Source: Deltaproteobacteria bacterium (GTDB taxonomy: Bacteria; Myxococcota_A; Polyangia; Polyangiales; Ga0077539). Taken from it: 64,000 nt of DNA. The notes beneath the pieces were generated by a model, which made no database searches, was not told the DNA's origin, and saw nothing but the letters and a program-made list of their open reading frames with translations. Location of the stretch: contig JADJAE010000039.1 of NCBI GenBank assembly GCA_016704445.1, positions 54,146-118,145 on the forward strand, read 5' to 3'. The position numbers were made by a program, and so were the translations under genes. Within the stretch, counting starts at the first letter, position 1, and the number at the start of each line of letters is the position of its first letter. Shown here in pieces: positions 17,196 to 25,240 of the stretch.

Positions 17196-17933
17196 ATGCG
17201 CGCACGAGCCCTCCTCCTCCTGCTTCTGACCGGCGCCTGTGGCGGCGCGCAGACGCAGCCCACGACCCCCGCCGCGGCTCCTCCCGCCCAGGCCCCGGCA
17301 GCCCCCATCGCGACGACGCCCACCTCGCGCTGCGGATCGACCCAGGGCATGTCCATCGAGGGCCAGATGGGCAGCCTCGACCCGGCCCGGGTGCGGCGCA
17401 TCCTGCGCGACGCCGAACCCGCGATGCTGGCCTGCTACACCCGCCGCGTGGAGGCGCTGCCCTGCCTCGCGGGCCGCGTGGCGCTGCGCATCCGGGTGGG
17501 CGAGGACGGCGCGGTGCGCTGGGCCATCCCGACCGAGTCGACGCTGGGCGACCGGGCGACCGAGCGGTGCATGGTGGAGACCGCGGCGACGCTGCGCTTC
17601 GAGGCCCCCTGCGGCGGAGAGGCCGAGGTCGCCTACTCGCTCGACCTGGACGGCGGCCCCGATCGCAGGCCCGCCACCGACGTCGCCGCCCAGCGGGTGG
17701 AGACCGCCCTCCGCACCCGGCGCACCGCCCTCGCCACCTGCCGCCACGGTGACCATACGCCCCTCCGGGTGACCCTCTACGTGGCGCCCGACGGGACCAT
17801 CCCCGCCGCCGGGGCCGCGCTCTCCTCGCACGAGGCGACGGGGATGACCGACTGCGTGCTGAGGGAGGTGCAGGCCCTCCGCCTCCCGACGCCCGGATCG
17901 TGGTACGCGCGCACCACGGTGACGATCCCGTAG
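17196..17933 (+). CDS. Lipoprotein with AgmX/PglI-type C-terminal domains
   Basis: 245 residues. Lipobox LLLTGAC near residue 15, an Ala/Pro/Thr-rich spacer, then two related modules: LDPARVRRILRDAEPAMLAC, YTRR and RVALRIRVGEDGAVR near 60-110, and VETALRTRRTALATC with RVTLYVAPDGTI near 160-205. This pattern (helix ending in CY/C, then a TonB-like beta strand pair with a conserved G-x-V) is the AgmX/PglI domain common in myxobacterial gliding and envelope proteins. It lies 11 bp before the acyl-CoA dehydrogenase gene and probably heads the operon, though function may not be shared. Confidence 0.75.
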   Translation: MRARALLLLLLTGACGGAQTQPTTPAAAPPAQAPAAPIATTPTSRCGSTQGMSIEGQMGSLDPARVRRILRDAEPAMLACYTRRVEALPCLAGRVALRIRVGEDGAVRWAIPTESTLGDRATERCMVETAATLRFEAPCGGEAEVAYSLDLDGGPDRRPATDVAAQRVETALRTRRTALATCRHGDHTPLRVTLYVAPDGTIPAAGAALSSHEATGMTDCVLREVQALRLPTPGSWYARTTVTIP

Positions 17934-17944
17934 CGGAGAGAGCG

Positions 17945-19084
17945 ATGGACTTCGAGCTGAACGAGACGCAGGCGATGGTGCGCGAGACCGCGCGGGCCTT
18001 CAGCGACCGGGTGTTGCGCCCGCGCGCTGCGGAGTTCGAGCGCGCCGAGCGGATCCCCTCGGAGGTGCTGAAGGAGATGGCCGAGCTCGGGCTGATGGGG
18101 GTGAACGTCCCCGAGGCGCTGGGCGGATCCGAGGCTGGAGCGGTGTCCTACGCGCTCGCCATGAAGGAGATCGCCCGAGGGTGCGCGGCGACCGCCGTGA
18201 CGATGGCGGTGACCAACATGGTCTCCGAGGTGATCGCGGGCTTCGGCACCGCGGCGCAGCGGGAGACCTACGTCCCGAGGCTGGTCGGGGGGGAGTACGA
18301 GGCGGGGTCGTTCGCGCTGAGCGAGCCGGGGGCGGGCAGCGACCCGGGCGCGATGCGCACCACGGCGGTGCGTCGCGGCGACGCCTGGGTGATCAACGGC
18401 GACAAGCAGTGGATCACCTCCGGAGACCGCGCGGGCGTCTTCGTGGTGTGGGCCCGCACGGGGGGCCCCGGCACCGCAGGGCTCTCGGTCTTCCTGGTGG
18501 AGGGAGGCACCCCGGGGCTGCGCGTGGGCAAGCGCGAGGACAAGATGGGCATCCGCGCGTCGAGCACGGTTCCGCTGGTCTTCGAGGACTGCGAGGTGCC
18601 GTCGAGCGCGCTCCTGGGCGTGGAGGGCGGCGGCTTCAAGATCGCCATGATGGCGCTCGACGGAGGCCGGGTGGGCATCGGCGCCCAGGCCCTCGGCATC
18701 GGCGAGGGGGCCCTCGACGACGCGCGCCGCTACGCGACCGAGCGGCAGCAGTTCGGCAAGGCGATCGCGGAGTTCCAGGCGGTGCAGTGGATGCTGGCGG
18801 ACAGCCACGCGGAGCTCGACGCGGCGCGCTGGCTGGTGATGCGCGCGGCCTGGCTGAAGGAGTCGAAGCGCCCCTTCTCGCAGGAGGCGGCGATGGCGAA
18901 GCTGACGGCGTCGGAGACGGCGTGGCGGGTGTGCAACCGCGCGGTGCAGGTGCACGGCGGCTACGGATACACCCGCGAGTTCGCGGTGGAGCGACGGATG
19001 CGCGACTCGAGGGTGACGATGATCTACGAGGGCACGAGCGAGATCCAACGGCTGGTCATCGCGCGGGGGGCGCTGCGCGGATGA
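17945..19084 (+). CDS. Acyl-CoA dehydrogenase
   Basis: 379 residues, the usual length. An FAD enzyme that introduces the 2,3-double bond into acyl-CoA thioesters and passes electrons to ETF. Motifs: FALSEPGAGSDPGAMRTTA (FAD/substrate loop), WITSGDRAGVFVVWA, RQQFGKAIAEFQAVQWMLAD, QVHGGYGYTREF, and YEGTSEIQRLVIAR, whose Glu is the catalytic base in short-chain and branched-chain enzymes. Start at ATG 17945 (MDFELNETQ) after a GGAGAGAG site. Chain-length preference cannot be read. It overlaps pdxJ by ATGA. Confidence 0.92.
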   Translation: MDFELNETQAMVRETARAFSDRVLRPRAAEFERAERIPSEVLKEMAELGLMGVNVPEALGGSEAGAVSYALAMKEIARGCAATAVTMAVTNMVSEVIAGFGTAAQRETYVPRLVGGEYEAGSFALSEPGAGSDPGAMRTTAVRRGDAWVINGDKQWITSGDRAGVFVVWARTGGPGTAGLSVFLVEGGTPGLRVGKREDKMGIRASSTVPLVFEDCEVPSSALLGVEGGGFKIAMMALDGGRVGIGAQALGIGEGALDDARRYATERQQFGKAIAEFQAVQWMLADSHAELDAARWLVMRAAWLKESKRPFSQEAAMAKLTASETAWRVCNRAVQVHGGYGYTREFAVERRMRDSRVTMIYEGTSEIQRLVIARGALRG

Positions 19085-19812
19085 GCCTCGCCCTGCACGT
19101 CAACGTCGACCACGTCGCCACGCTCCGCCAGGCGCGCGGCACCCGCTACCCCGACCCCGTGGAGGCCGCCATCGCCTGCGAGCGCGCGGGCGCCGAAGGC
19201 ATCACGGTGCACCTGAGAGAAGACCGTCGGCACGTCCAGGAGCGGGACGTGAGGGTGCTGAAGGAGGTCGTCCGCGGCACCTACAACCTGGAGATGGCCG
19301 CGAGCGACGACGGCCTGGCGATCGCGCTCGCGGTGCGCCCCGACCACGTGACCCTGGTGCCCGAGCGCCGCGAGGAGCGCACCACCGAAGGGGGCCTGGA
19401 CGCGGCGGGACAGCGCGTGGCGCTGGCGAGGGTGATCGACCCGCTGCGGGCGGCGGGCATCCGGGTGTCGCTGTTCATCGCCCCCGACGACGCGCAGATC
19501 GACGCCGCGGTGGCGCTGGGCGCGGAGCAGATCGAGCTGCACACGGGCGACTACGCCGACGCGGTCGGAGCGCACCGTCGCGAGGCGCTGGCCGCCCTTC
19601 GGCGGGGCGCGGCGAGGGCGAAGGACGCGGGGCTGCGCGTGGCCGCGGGGCACGGGCTGACCGTGGCCAACGTGGTGGACGTGGCGGCGATCGCGGCGGT
19701 GGAGGAGCTCAACATCGGCCACGCGATCATCGCGGACGCGGTGATCATGGGCATCGCCGACGCGGTGCGCTCGATGCGCGACGCGATGGACCGGGGGCGC
19801 GGCGGGCGGTGA
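19081..19812 (+). CDS. pdxJ: Pyridoxine 5'-phosphate synthase
   Basis: 243 residues. Condenses 3-amino-2-oxopropyl phosphate with 1-deoxyxylulose 5-phosphate in de novo vitamin B6 synthesis. A TIM barrel with family landmarks LHVNVDHVATLRQARGT at the start, GITVHLREDRRHVQ (catalytic His), YNLEMAA (Glu), ELHTGDYA, AGHGLTVANV (His) and ELNIGHAIIADAV (phosphate loop). The ATG at 19081 overlaps the acyl-CoA dehydrogenase stop (ATGA), and its own stop overlaps the acpS start (GTGA), so translation is coupled. The pdxJ-acpS order is common in proteobacteria. Confidence 0.95.
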   Translation: MSLALHVNVDHVATLRQARGTRYPDPVEAAIACERAGAEGITVHLREDRRHVQERDVRVLKEVVRGTYNLEMAASDDGLAIALAVRPDHVTLVPERREERTTEGGLDAAGQRVALARVIDPLRAAGIRVSLFIAPDDAQIDAAVALGAEQIELHTGDYADAVGAHRREALAALRRGAARAKDAGLRVAAGHGLTVANVVDVAAIAAVEELNIGHAIIADAVIMGIADAVRSMRDAMDRGRGGR

Positions 19813-20183
19813 TCGTCGGCCTCGGCATCGACGTGGTGGCGCTGCCCCGCGTCGAGCGGATGTGGCGCCGCTGGGGCGAGCGCATCGCGGCCCGGGTGCT
19901 GAGCGAGGACGAGCGCCGGGCGATGGTGCCGCACGAGCCTCGGGTGATCGAGTGGCTCGCCGGGCGCATCGCCGCCAAGGAGGCCGCGAGCAAGGCGCTC
20001 GGGGTGCCTGCGGGCATCCACTGGCACCACGCGGAGGTGCTCGCCGCGAGGCCGGGGGCGCCGTCGCTACGGTGGCACGGCGTGGCGAGGACGAGGGTCG
20101 AGGCGCTGGGCGTGACGGGGGCGTTCCTCTCGATCACGCACGACGCGGGCTTCGCGGCGGCGGTAGTAGTGTTGGAACGATGA
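19809..20183 (+). CDS. acpS: Holo-[acyl-carrier-protein] synthase
   Basis: 124 residues. Transfers 4'-phosphopantetheine from CoA to a serine of apo-ACP, activating it for fatty acid synthesis. Motifs: VGLGIDVVALPRVER at the start (Mg-binding Asp) and WLAGRIAAKEAASKALGVP (Glu and Lys), then the terminal LSITHDAGFAAA strand. GTG start at 19809 inside the pdxJ stop; its TGA overlaps the nnr ATG at 20180. Confidence 0.93.
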   Translation: MIVGLGIDVVALPRVERMWRRWGERIAARVLSEDERRAMVPHEPRVIEWLAGRIAAKEAASKALGVPAGIHWHHAEVLAARPGAPSLRWHGVARTRVEALGVTGAFLSITHDAGFAAAVVVLER

Positions 20184-21733
20184 GCACCGACGACCAACTC
20201 TCCCCGGAGCGACTCCTCACCCGCGACGAGGTGCGCACCATCGACTCGACGCTCATCGCCCGCGGCGTGCCCGGCGTGCTGCTGATGGAGAACGCGGGGC
20301 GAGGCGCGGCGGAGGTGATTCTAGAGCGCACCCGGGAGAAGCCGCTGCGAGACGTCGCGGTGCTGGTGGGTCCGGGCAACAACGGCGGCGACGGGCTGGT
20401 GGTCGCGCGGCACCTGCGGCTCCACCTCCCGGACGTGAAGGCCGTGGCGTGGTGCGTGGTCGATCCGGCGACGCTCTCGGGTGACGCGGCGGTGATGCGC
20501 GACGCGGCCCTGGCCTGCGGCGTCCCCTTGCGGGTCGCGGCCGACGACCCCCACGCGGCGGCCCTCGCCCTGGGCGCCTGCGACTGCATCGTCGACGCGC
20601 TCTTCGGCACCGGCCTCTCGCGCCCGCTCTCCGGCGCGGCGGCGACGTGGGTGCTCGCGGCCAACGCGCGCAAGGAGACCCTGCGGGTGGCGCTCGACGT
20701 GCCCTCGGGCATCGATGCCGACCGGGGCGCGGTGCTGGGCGACGGCGCGGCGTTTCGCGCGGACGTGACCGTGACCTTCGCGGCACAGAAGGCGGGGCTG
20801 CACACCGGCCCCGGGCGCACGCTGGCGGGCGAGGTGCTGCTGGCGACGATCGGGGTGGCGATCCCGACCTCGGTGGCGCGCTCGAAGTGCTGGCTGGAGT
20901 CGGCCGCGCCTCGCGTGCCTCCGCGACGGCCCGACGCCCACAAGGGCGACGCGGGGAGGGTGCTCATCGTCGGCGGCCGGCGAGGGATGACCGGGGCCGC
21001 GGTGCTCGCTGCGCGCGGGGCGCACCGCATGGGAGCCGGGCTGGTGAGGGTCGCGTCGACCGAGGCTCCCTCCGCCCCGCACCTGCCGGAGACCATGGTG
21101 ACGATGCTGCCCGATGACCCGGGCGCCCGGGCCGAGACGCTGCGTGGGCTGATGCAGCACGCGGACGCCGTGGTGCTGGGGCCGGGGCTCGGGCGCGACG
21201 ACGACTCGGCGCACATCGCGGCGACGGTGCTCGGGAGCTGCGAGGTCCCGCTGGTGATCGACGCCGACGGGCTGTGGCACCTCGCGGCGCTGCGGCTGAC
21301 GCCGACGCAGGGGAGAGCCTGGGTGCTCACGCCGCACCCGCTGGAGATGTCGCGAATGCTCGGGGTCGACACCCGCTCGGTCAACGACGACCGCGTGGAG
21401 AGCGCCCGGCGGGCGGCGGCGAGGTTCAACGCCTGGGTGGTGCTCAAGGGTCCGGGCACCGTGCTCAGCGACGCGGAGTCGTCGTGGGTGATGCCGTACA
21501 TGACCCCGGCGCTGGCGGTCGGAGGGAGCGGTGACGTCCTGGCGGGCGCCATCGGAGCGCGCCTGGCCGAGCGAAACAGCGACGGTCCCATCCTGGTGCG
21601 CTCGCGGGTCGCCTCGGCGGTGCACGCGCACGGCCTCGCGGGAGAGCGCCTCGCGGCGCAGCGCGGAGCGTCGCGGGGAGCCCTGGCGACGGAGATCGCC
21701 GACCTGCTGGGGAGCACCCTCGAACCCGATTGA
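20180..21733 (+). CDS. nnr: Bifunctional NAD(P)H-hydrate epimerase / ADP-dependent dehydratase
   Basis: 517 residues. Repairs hydrated NAD(P)H. The N-terminal YjeF domain (to about 225) epimerises R- and S-hydrates and shows GVLLMENAGRGAA, VGPGNNGGDGLVVAR, DALFGTGLSR and DVPSGIDAD. The C-terminal ribokinase-like domain dehydrates S-NAD(P)HX with ADP and shows KGDAGRVLIVGG, GPGLGRDD, VIDADGL, LTPHPLEMSRML and the phosphate-binding AVGGSGDVLAG. ATG 20180 overlaps the acpS stop by 4 nt. It ends the operon that starts near 17196. Confidence 0.95.
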   Translation: MSTDDQLSPERLLTRDEVRTIDSTLIARGVPGVLLMENAGRGAAEVILERTREKPLRDVAVLVGPGNNGGDGLVVARHLRLHLPDVKAVAWCVVDPATLSGDAAVMRDAALACGVPLRVAADDPHAAALALGACDCIVDALFGTGLSRPLSGAAATWVLAANARKETLRVALDVPSGIDADRGAVLGDGAAFRADVTVTFAAQKAGLHTGPGRTLAGEVLLATIGVAIPTSVARSKCWLESAAPRVPPRRPDAHKGDAGRVLIVGGRRGMTGAAVLAARGAHRMGAGLVRVASTEAPSAPHLPETMVTMLPDDPGARAETLRGLMQHADAVVLGPGLGRDDDSAHIAATVLGSCEVPLVIDADGLWHLAALRLTPTQGRAWVLTPHPLEMSRMLGVDTRSVNDDRVESARRAAARFNAWVVLKGPGTVLSDAESSWVMPYMTPALAVGGSGDVLAGAIGARLAERNSDGPILVRSRVASAVHAHGLAGERLAAQRGASRGALATEIADLLGSTLEPD

Positions 21734-21871
21734 CAGATTGGCCCATCGGCTCCGAAGCCGCCCGCCGCGGTGGCATCGAAGGGGGCGACCGGGACGCCGC
21801 AGCGAAGCGAAGAACGGCCCTGATTGGCCGTGAAAACATGGTTGGCGCGAGAGTTGAACAACGACCTCCGC

Positions 21872-22438
21872 ATGAACCTCAAGAGCGGACGCAGGGCGCA
21901 CTTCATGGCCGAGACGACGCCGTTGATCGACGGCCTCTACGCCTCGGCGCGGCGGCTCACCGGCGCGAGCGACCGGGCCGACGACCTGGTGCAGGACACG
22001 ATGCTGCTCGCGTGGCAGTCGTGGGAGCGCTTCGCCGAGGGGACCAACCTCCGCGGGTGGCTGCACCGCATCCAGATCAACGTGTACATCACGGGCTACC
22101 GCCGGGCGCGGCGCGAGCGGGTGGCGAGGGACCGGGCCGGGGAGGCGGGCCTCGCGATGATGACCCTCACCGACGCGCAGGAGGCCGTGACGGCGCCTGA
22201 CGGCGGCATCCAGCGCAGCGGCCTCGGCCCGAAGCTGCGCCAGGCGCTCGACGGGCTGCCGGTGGAGTTTCGCGAGGTGGTGGTGATGGCCGACCTCGGG
22301 GAGATGTCCTACCGGGACATCGCCGAGACGCTGGGGTGCCCGATGGGGACGGTGATGTCGCGGCTGCACCGCGCGAGGCGCTCGCTCGCCCGATCGCTCA
22401 CGGAGCCGGTCGAGGTCGTGCAGAGCCGCGCGGCGTGA
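21872..22438 (+). CDS. ECF-type RNA polymerase sigma factor
   Basis: About 188 residues from ATG 21872; the frame is open upstream to a TTG at 21824, and ATG 21905 has a plausible AGGG site, so the start is uncertain. Region 2 (ADDLVQDTMLLAWQSW, NLRGWLHRIQIN) binds core polymerase and the -10 element. Region 4 (LPVEFREVVVMADL, SYRDIAETLGCPMGTVMSRL) is the -35-binding helix-turn-helix. I chose 21872 because GRRAHF just before the second ATG fits the usual lead-in to region 2. No anti-sigma gene is adjacent, so the control signal is unknown. Convergent with ddl. Confidence 0.88.
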   Translation: MNLKSGRRAHFMAETTPLIDGLYASARRLTGASDRADDLVQDTMLLAWQSWERFAEGTNLRGWLHRIQINVYITGYRRARRERVARDRAGEAGLAMMTLTDAQEAVTAPDGGIQRSGLGPKLRQALDGLPVEFREVVVMADLGEMSYRDIAETLGCPMGTVMSRLHRARRSLARSLTEPVEVVQSRAA

Positions 22439-22463
22439 GGAGACGATAGGGGGAGGGGGAAGA

Positions 22464-23450
22464 TCAGGCGTCGCCGAGATCGCGAGAGACCGCGGCGGCG
22501 TCGGCCTCGCGGGCCACGCTGCGGTCCTCGCCGGCGCGGCTGTGGAGCCGGGCGCCGCGGAGGATCTCCTCGCAGAGCGAGGGGAAGTCGAGCCCGGCGC
22601 CCGCGGCGATCTTCGGGAGCAGCGAGGTGGAGGTGAGCCCGGGGAGGGTGTTCACCTCGAGGACGTACTCGTTCTCTCCTTCGGTCACGAGCACGTTCAC
22701 CCGGGTGGCGCCGGTGCAGCCCAGGGCGTGGTGCGCGCGCTCGGCGAGGCGCAGCACGCCCTGGTAGCGCGTGGGGGCGAGGCGCGCGGGGAAGAAGTAC
22801 TCGCAGAGGCCGCGGGTGTACTTGGCCTCGTAATCGTAGAAGGGGCGCTTGGGCACCACCTCGATGGCGCCGAGCACGCGGTCGCCGAGGATGGCGACGT
22901 GCACCTCGCGGGCGCGGATGTAGCGCTCGACCAGCACGCCGTCGTCGTGGCGCAGGGCCTCGTCGACCGCGGCGCGCAGCTCCGACGGGTTGGTGGCGCG
23001 CGACACGCCGATGGACGATCCCTCGCGCCGGGGCTTCACCATCACCGGGAAGCCGAAGGAGCCGTGGCGATCCTCGATCTGGGCGTCGGAGACCGGGCCC
23101 GTGAGGTCGTAGTAGGGCGGGGTCGGGATGTTGTGGAGGCGGAAGAGTTCCTTCGCCTTGAGCTTGTCGAGGCTGAGGGCCGAGGCGAGCACGCCGGAGC
23201 CCGTGTACGGGATGCCGAGCCACTCGAGCACCCCCTGGATGGCGCCGTCCTCGCCGAAGCGTCCGTGCAGCGCGAGGAAGGCCACGTCGATGCGGGCCGC
23301 GCGCAGCACCTGGTCGATGTCGCGCCCCACGACGATCGGCACCACGTCGTGCCCGCGGGAGCGCAGCGCCTGCACCACCGCCTCGCCCGAGCGCATCGAC
23401 ACCCCGCGCTCCGCGGAGATTCCACCGAACAACACGCCGACTCGCGTCAT
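22464..23450 (-). CDS. ddl: D-alanine--D-alanine ligase
   Basis: 328 residues. An ATP-grasp enzyme making the D-Ala-D-Ala dipeptide for peptidoglycan precursors. Motifs: VGVLFGGISAERGVSMRSGE at the start, FLALHGRFGEDGAIQG, KPRREGSSIGVSRA (ATP-binding), TGATRVNVLV and the closing EVNTLPGLTSTSLLPK with metal- and phosphate-binding residues. The ATG at 23450 has an AAGGAG site about 11 nt upstream; longer frames upstream are not family-like. The tail after about residue 300 (HSRAGEDRSVAREADAAAVS) is an extra, probably unstructured, extension. Confidence 0.93.
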   Translation of the reverse strand: MTRVGVLFGGISAERGVSMRSGEAVVQALRSRGHDVVPIVVGRDIDQVLRAARIDVAFLALHGRFGEDGAIQGVLEWLGIPYTGSGVLASALSLDKLKAKELFRLHNIPTPPYYDLTGPVSDAQIEDRHGSFGFPVMVKPRREGSSIGVSRATNPSELRAAVDEALRHDDGVLVERYIRAREVHVAILGDRVLGAIEVVPKRPFYDYEAKYTRGLCEYFFPARLAPTRYQGVLRLAERAHHALGCTGATRVNVLVTEGENEYVLEVNTLPGLTSTSLLPKIAAGAGLDFPSLCEEILRGARLHSRAGEDRSVAREADAAAVSRDLGDA

Positions 23451-23914
23451 GGAAGCTCTCTCTCCTTCGGAATCGTCGTCCAAGGCCCTGCCGATCCCAC
23501 GACGATGCAGAGCACCGCGCGGGCCAGGACCAGAATTCGGGCGCGCCGTCGATGAACGCCGCACCGCGAGCGACGCAGACGTGGTGAACTCGCCTCGTCA
23601 GCGCGTCCACGCGGCCTCAGCAACGTCACCCGTGCCCCGCTAGCAACGGAGCGGTGTCTACGTCAAGAAGTCGGCAGACGCCCCCGAGCGTCGCGCGCAG
23701 TGGCGTGGATCATCTGCCGCTGCCACAAACTCGACCGCGATTGCGGCTTGCGGCACGCGCGAGCGCTGCTCTATCTTGCCGCGTCGTCAGAGCCGAAGAC
23801 GGCTTCCGCGGGAGGGCCGGGACACACCCACAACGCCGCGGAAACCACACCTTCCATCGGCGCTGACGAAGACTTCCCTCTCCCTCTGGACGGCGCATCG
23901 GAGAACCACACGCG
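23451..23914. other. Divergent intergenic region, ddl and giant TPR gene
   Basis: 464 bp between two divergent starts. No supportable gene, RNA or strong palindrome is seen. The 70 bp before 23915 are unusually A/C-rich for this chromosome (for example GGAGAACCACACGCG before the ATG), with no clear Shine-Dalgarno at that start. Promoters for both directions should lie here. Confidence 0.5.
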
Positions 23915-25240
23915 ATGAGCGTAGACAATGTTCGCAGGCTCCTCGGCTCACTCTTGGATGATCCGGAGAACGCCAACGCGTGGGCGACGCTCGAAGAGCT
24001 CGCGGCGGGCGACGAGCTCGGGCAGGCGGGGGACGAGGGGCGCGCGCTCCTCGGGGAGACGCGGCGCAAGCTGCACGAACGCGGCGAGGCCGAGGCGGTG
24101 GCGTCGATGCTGTCCGTCGAGTCCGCGGTGGCGCCCGACGCGGCGACGCGCGGTGCGCTCCTCCGTGAGCGCGCCCGCTACCTCGAGGAGGAGCTGCTCG
24201 ACGACAAGTCGGCGCTCGCCACGCTCGACTCCATCCTGTCGGGCGGCGACGACGCCGAGGCCGCGGAGATGCGCGAGCGGCTCAACTCCAAGAAGGCCCG
24301 CTGGAAGGACATCACCGGCGCCTTCAAGAAGAACGCGGAGGAGGGATCGACCGACCCCGCGGTGGTCGCCTCGCACCTGGTGAGCGCCGCCGCGGTGGTG
24401 CTCCAGTACAAGCCCAAGGGCCGCGAGAAGGAGGCCGACGCCATCTTCGAGTCGGCGCTCTCCATCGACCCCGGAAACCTGCGCGCGGCGCAGCTCTTCG
24501 AGCGGGTGCTCCGCCGTCGCGGCGGCCGCTGGGACGACCTCGCGGCGCACCTCGAGCGCTCCGCCGAGGCCGTCGAGCCGGTCAGCGCCAAGGTCGACCT
24601 GCTCTTCCGCGCGGCCCGCACCCACGCCGCGCGACGCAACGACATCGCCGCCGCCGAGCGGCTGTATCGTCGCATCCTCGAGCTCGATCCGGGCAACGGC
24701 CCGGCGCGGCGCTTCGTCGTGGCGATCCTGACCGAGCGCGAGCGATGGGACGACCTCGCGGACTTCTACGAGGCGCAGATCGGCGCGTGCGCGGAGGACG
24801 GCGCGGACATCGGGCTGCTGGTGCAGGCGGGCATGACGCACTGGCGCGTGCGCAACGACCTGGCGCGCGCGGAGCCCTTCTTCCGACGGCTGCGCGATGT
24901 CTCCCCCGAGCACCCCGCGGTGCGAGCGTTCTTCGAGGCCAACGAGGCCAACGAGGCCCCGAGCACGAGCCCTTCCCCCGAGCCCGAGGCGGCCGCGCCG
25001 GAGACCGCAGACGCGACGTCCCGCGCGCCGGAGACGATGCCTTCTCCTGCGCCCGAGCCCGCCTCCGAGGACCACGAAGACGTCCTGCTGAGCGCGCACG
25101 CCGACGAGGAGATCGACGCGCCGGACGAAGGGGTCCAGGAGCCGGTGGCCGCAGCGGCGACCGAGCCCGTGATGCCGACGGTCTCGCCGCCCGCCCCGGT
25201 CGCGGCGGAGATGCTGCGACCGACGGTTCCGTCGGCGCCG
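23915..25240 (+). CDS. Giant tetratricopeptide-repeat protein, N-terminal part
   Basis: First segment of a gene that, if repaired, codes about 3,831 residues (23915-35409). This part holds TPR-like helical hairpins (WKDITGAFKKNAEE, RRGGRWDDLAAHLERSAEAV, RERWDDLADFYEAQIGAC) and then an acidic Pro/Ala/Glu-rich linker (near residues 350-440). The frame then drifts into Arg/Pro-rich nonsense and stops at 25507, while the sensible sequence continues in another frame (SLSTPPSSTNPRLLQAIEAA). The break lies at about 25225-25245 and corresponds to one missing base. The repeats have the W-x-x-L ... Y-x pattern of protein-binding superhelical scaffolds; the partners are unknown. Confidence 0.75.
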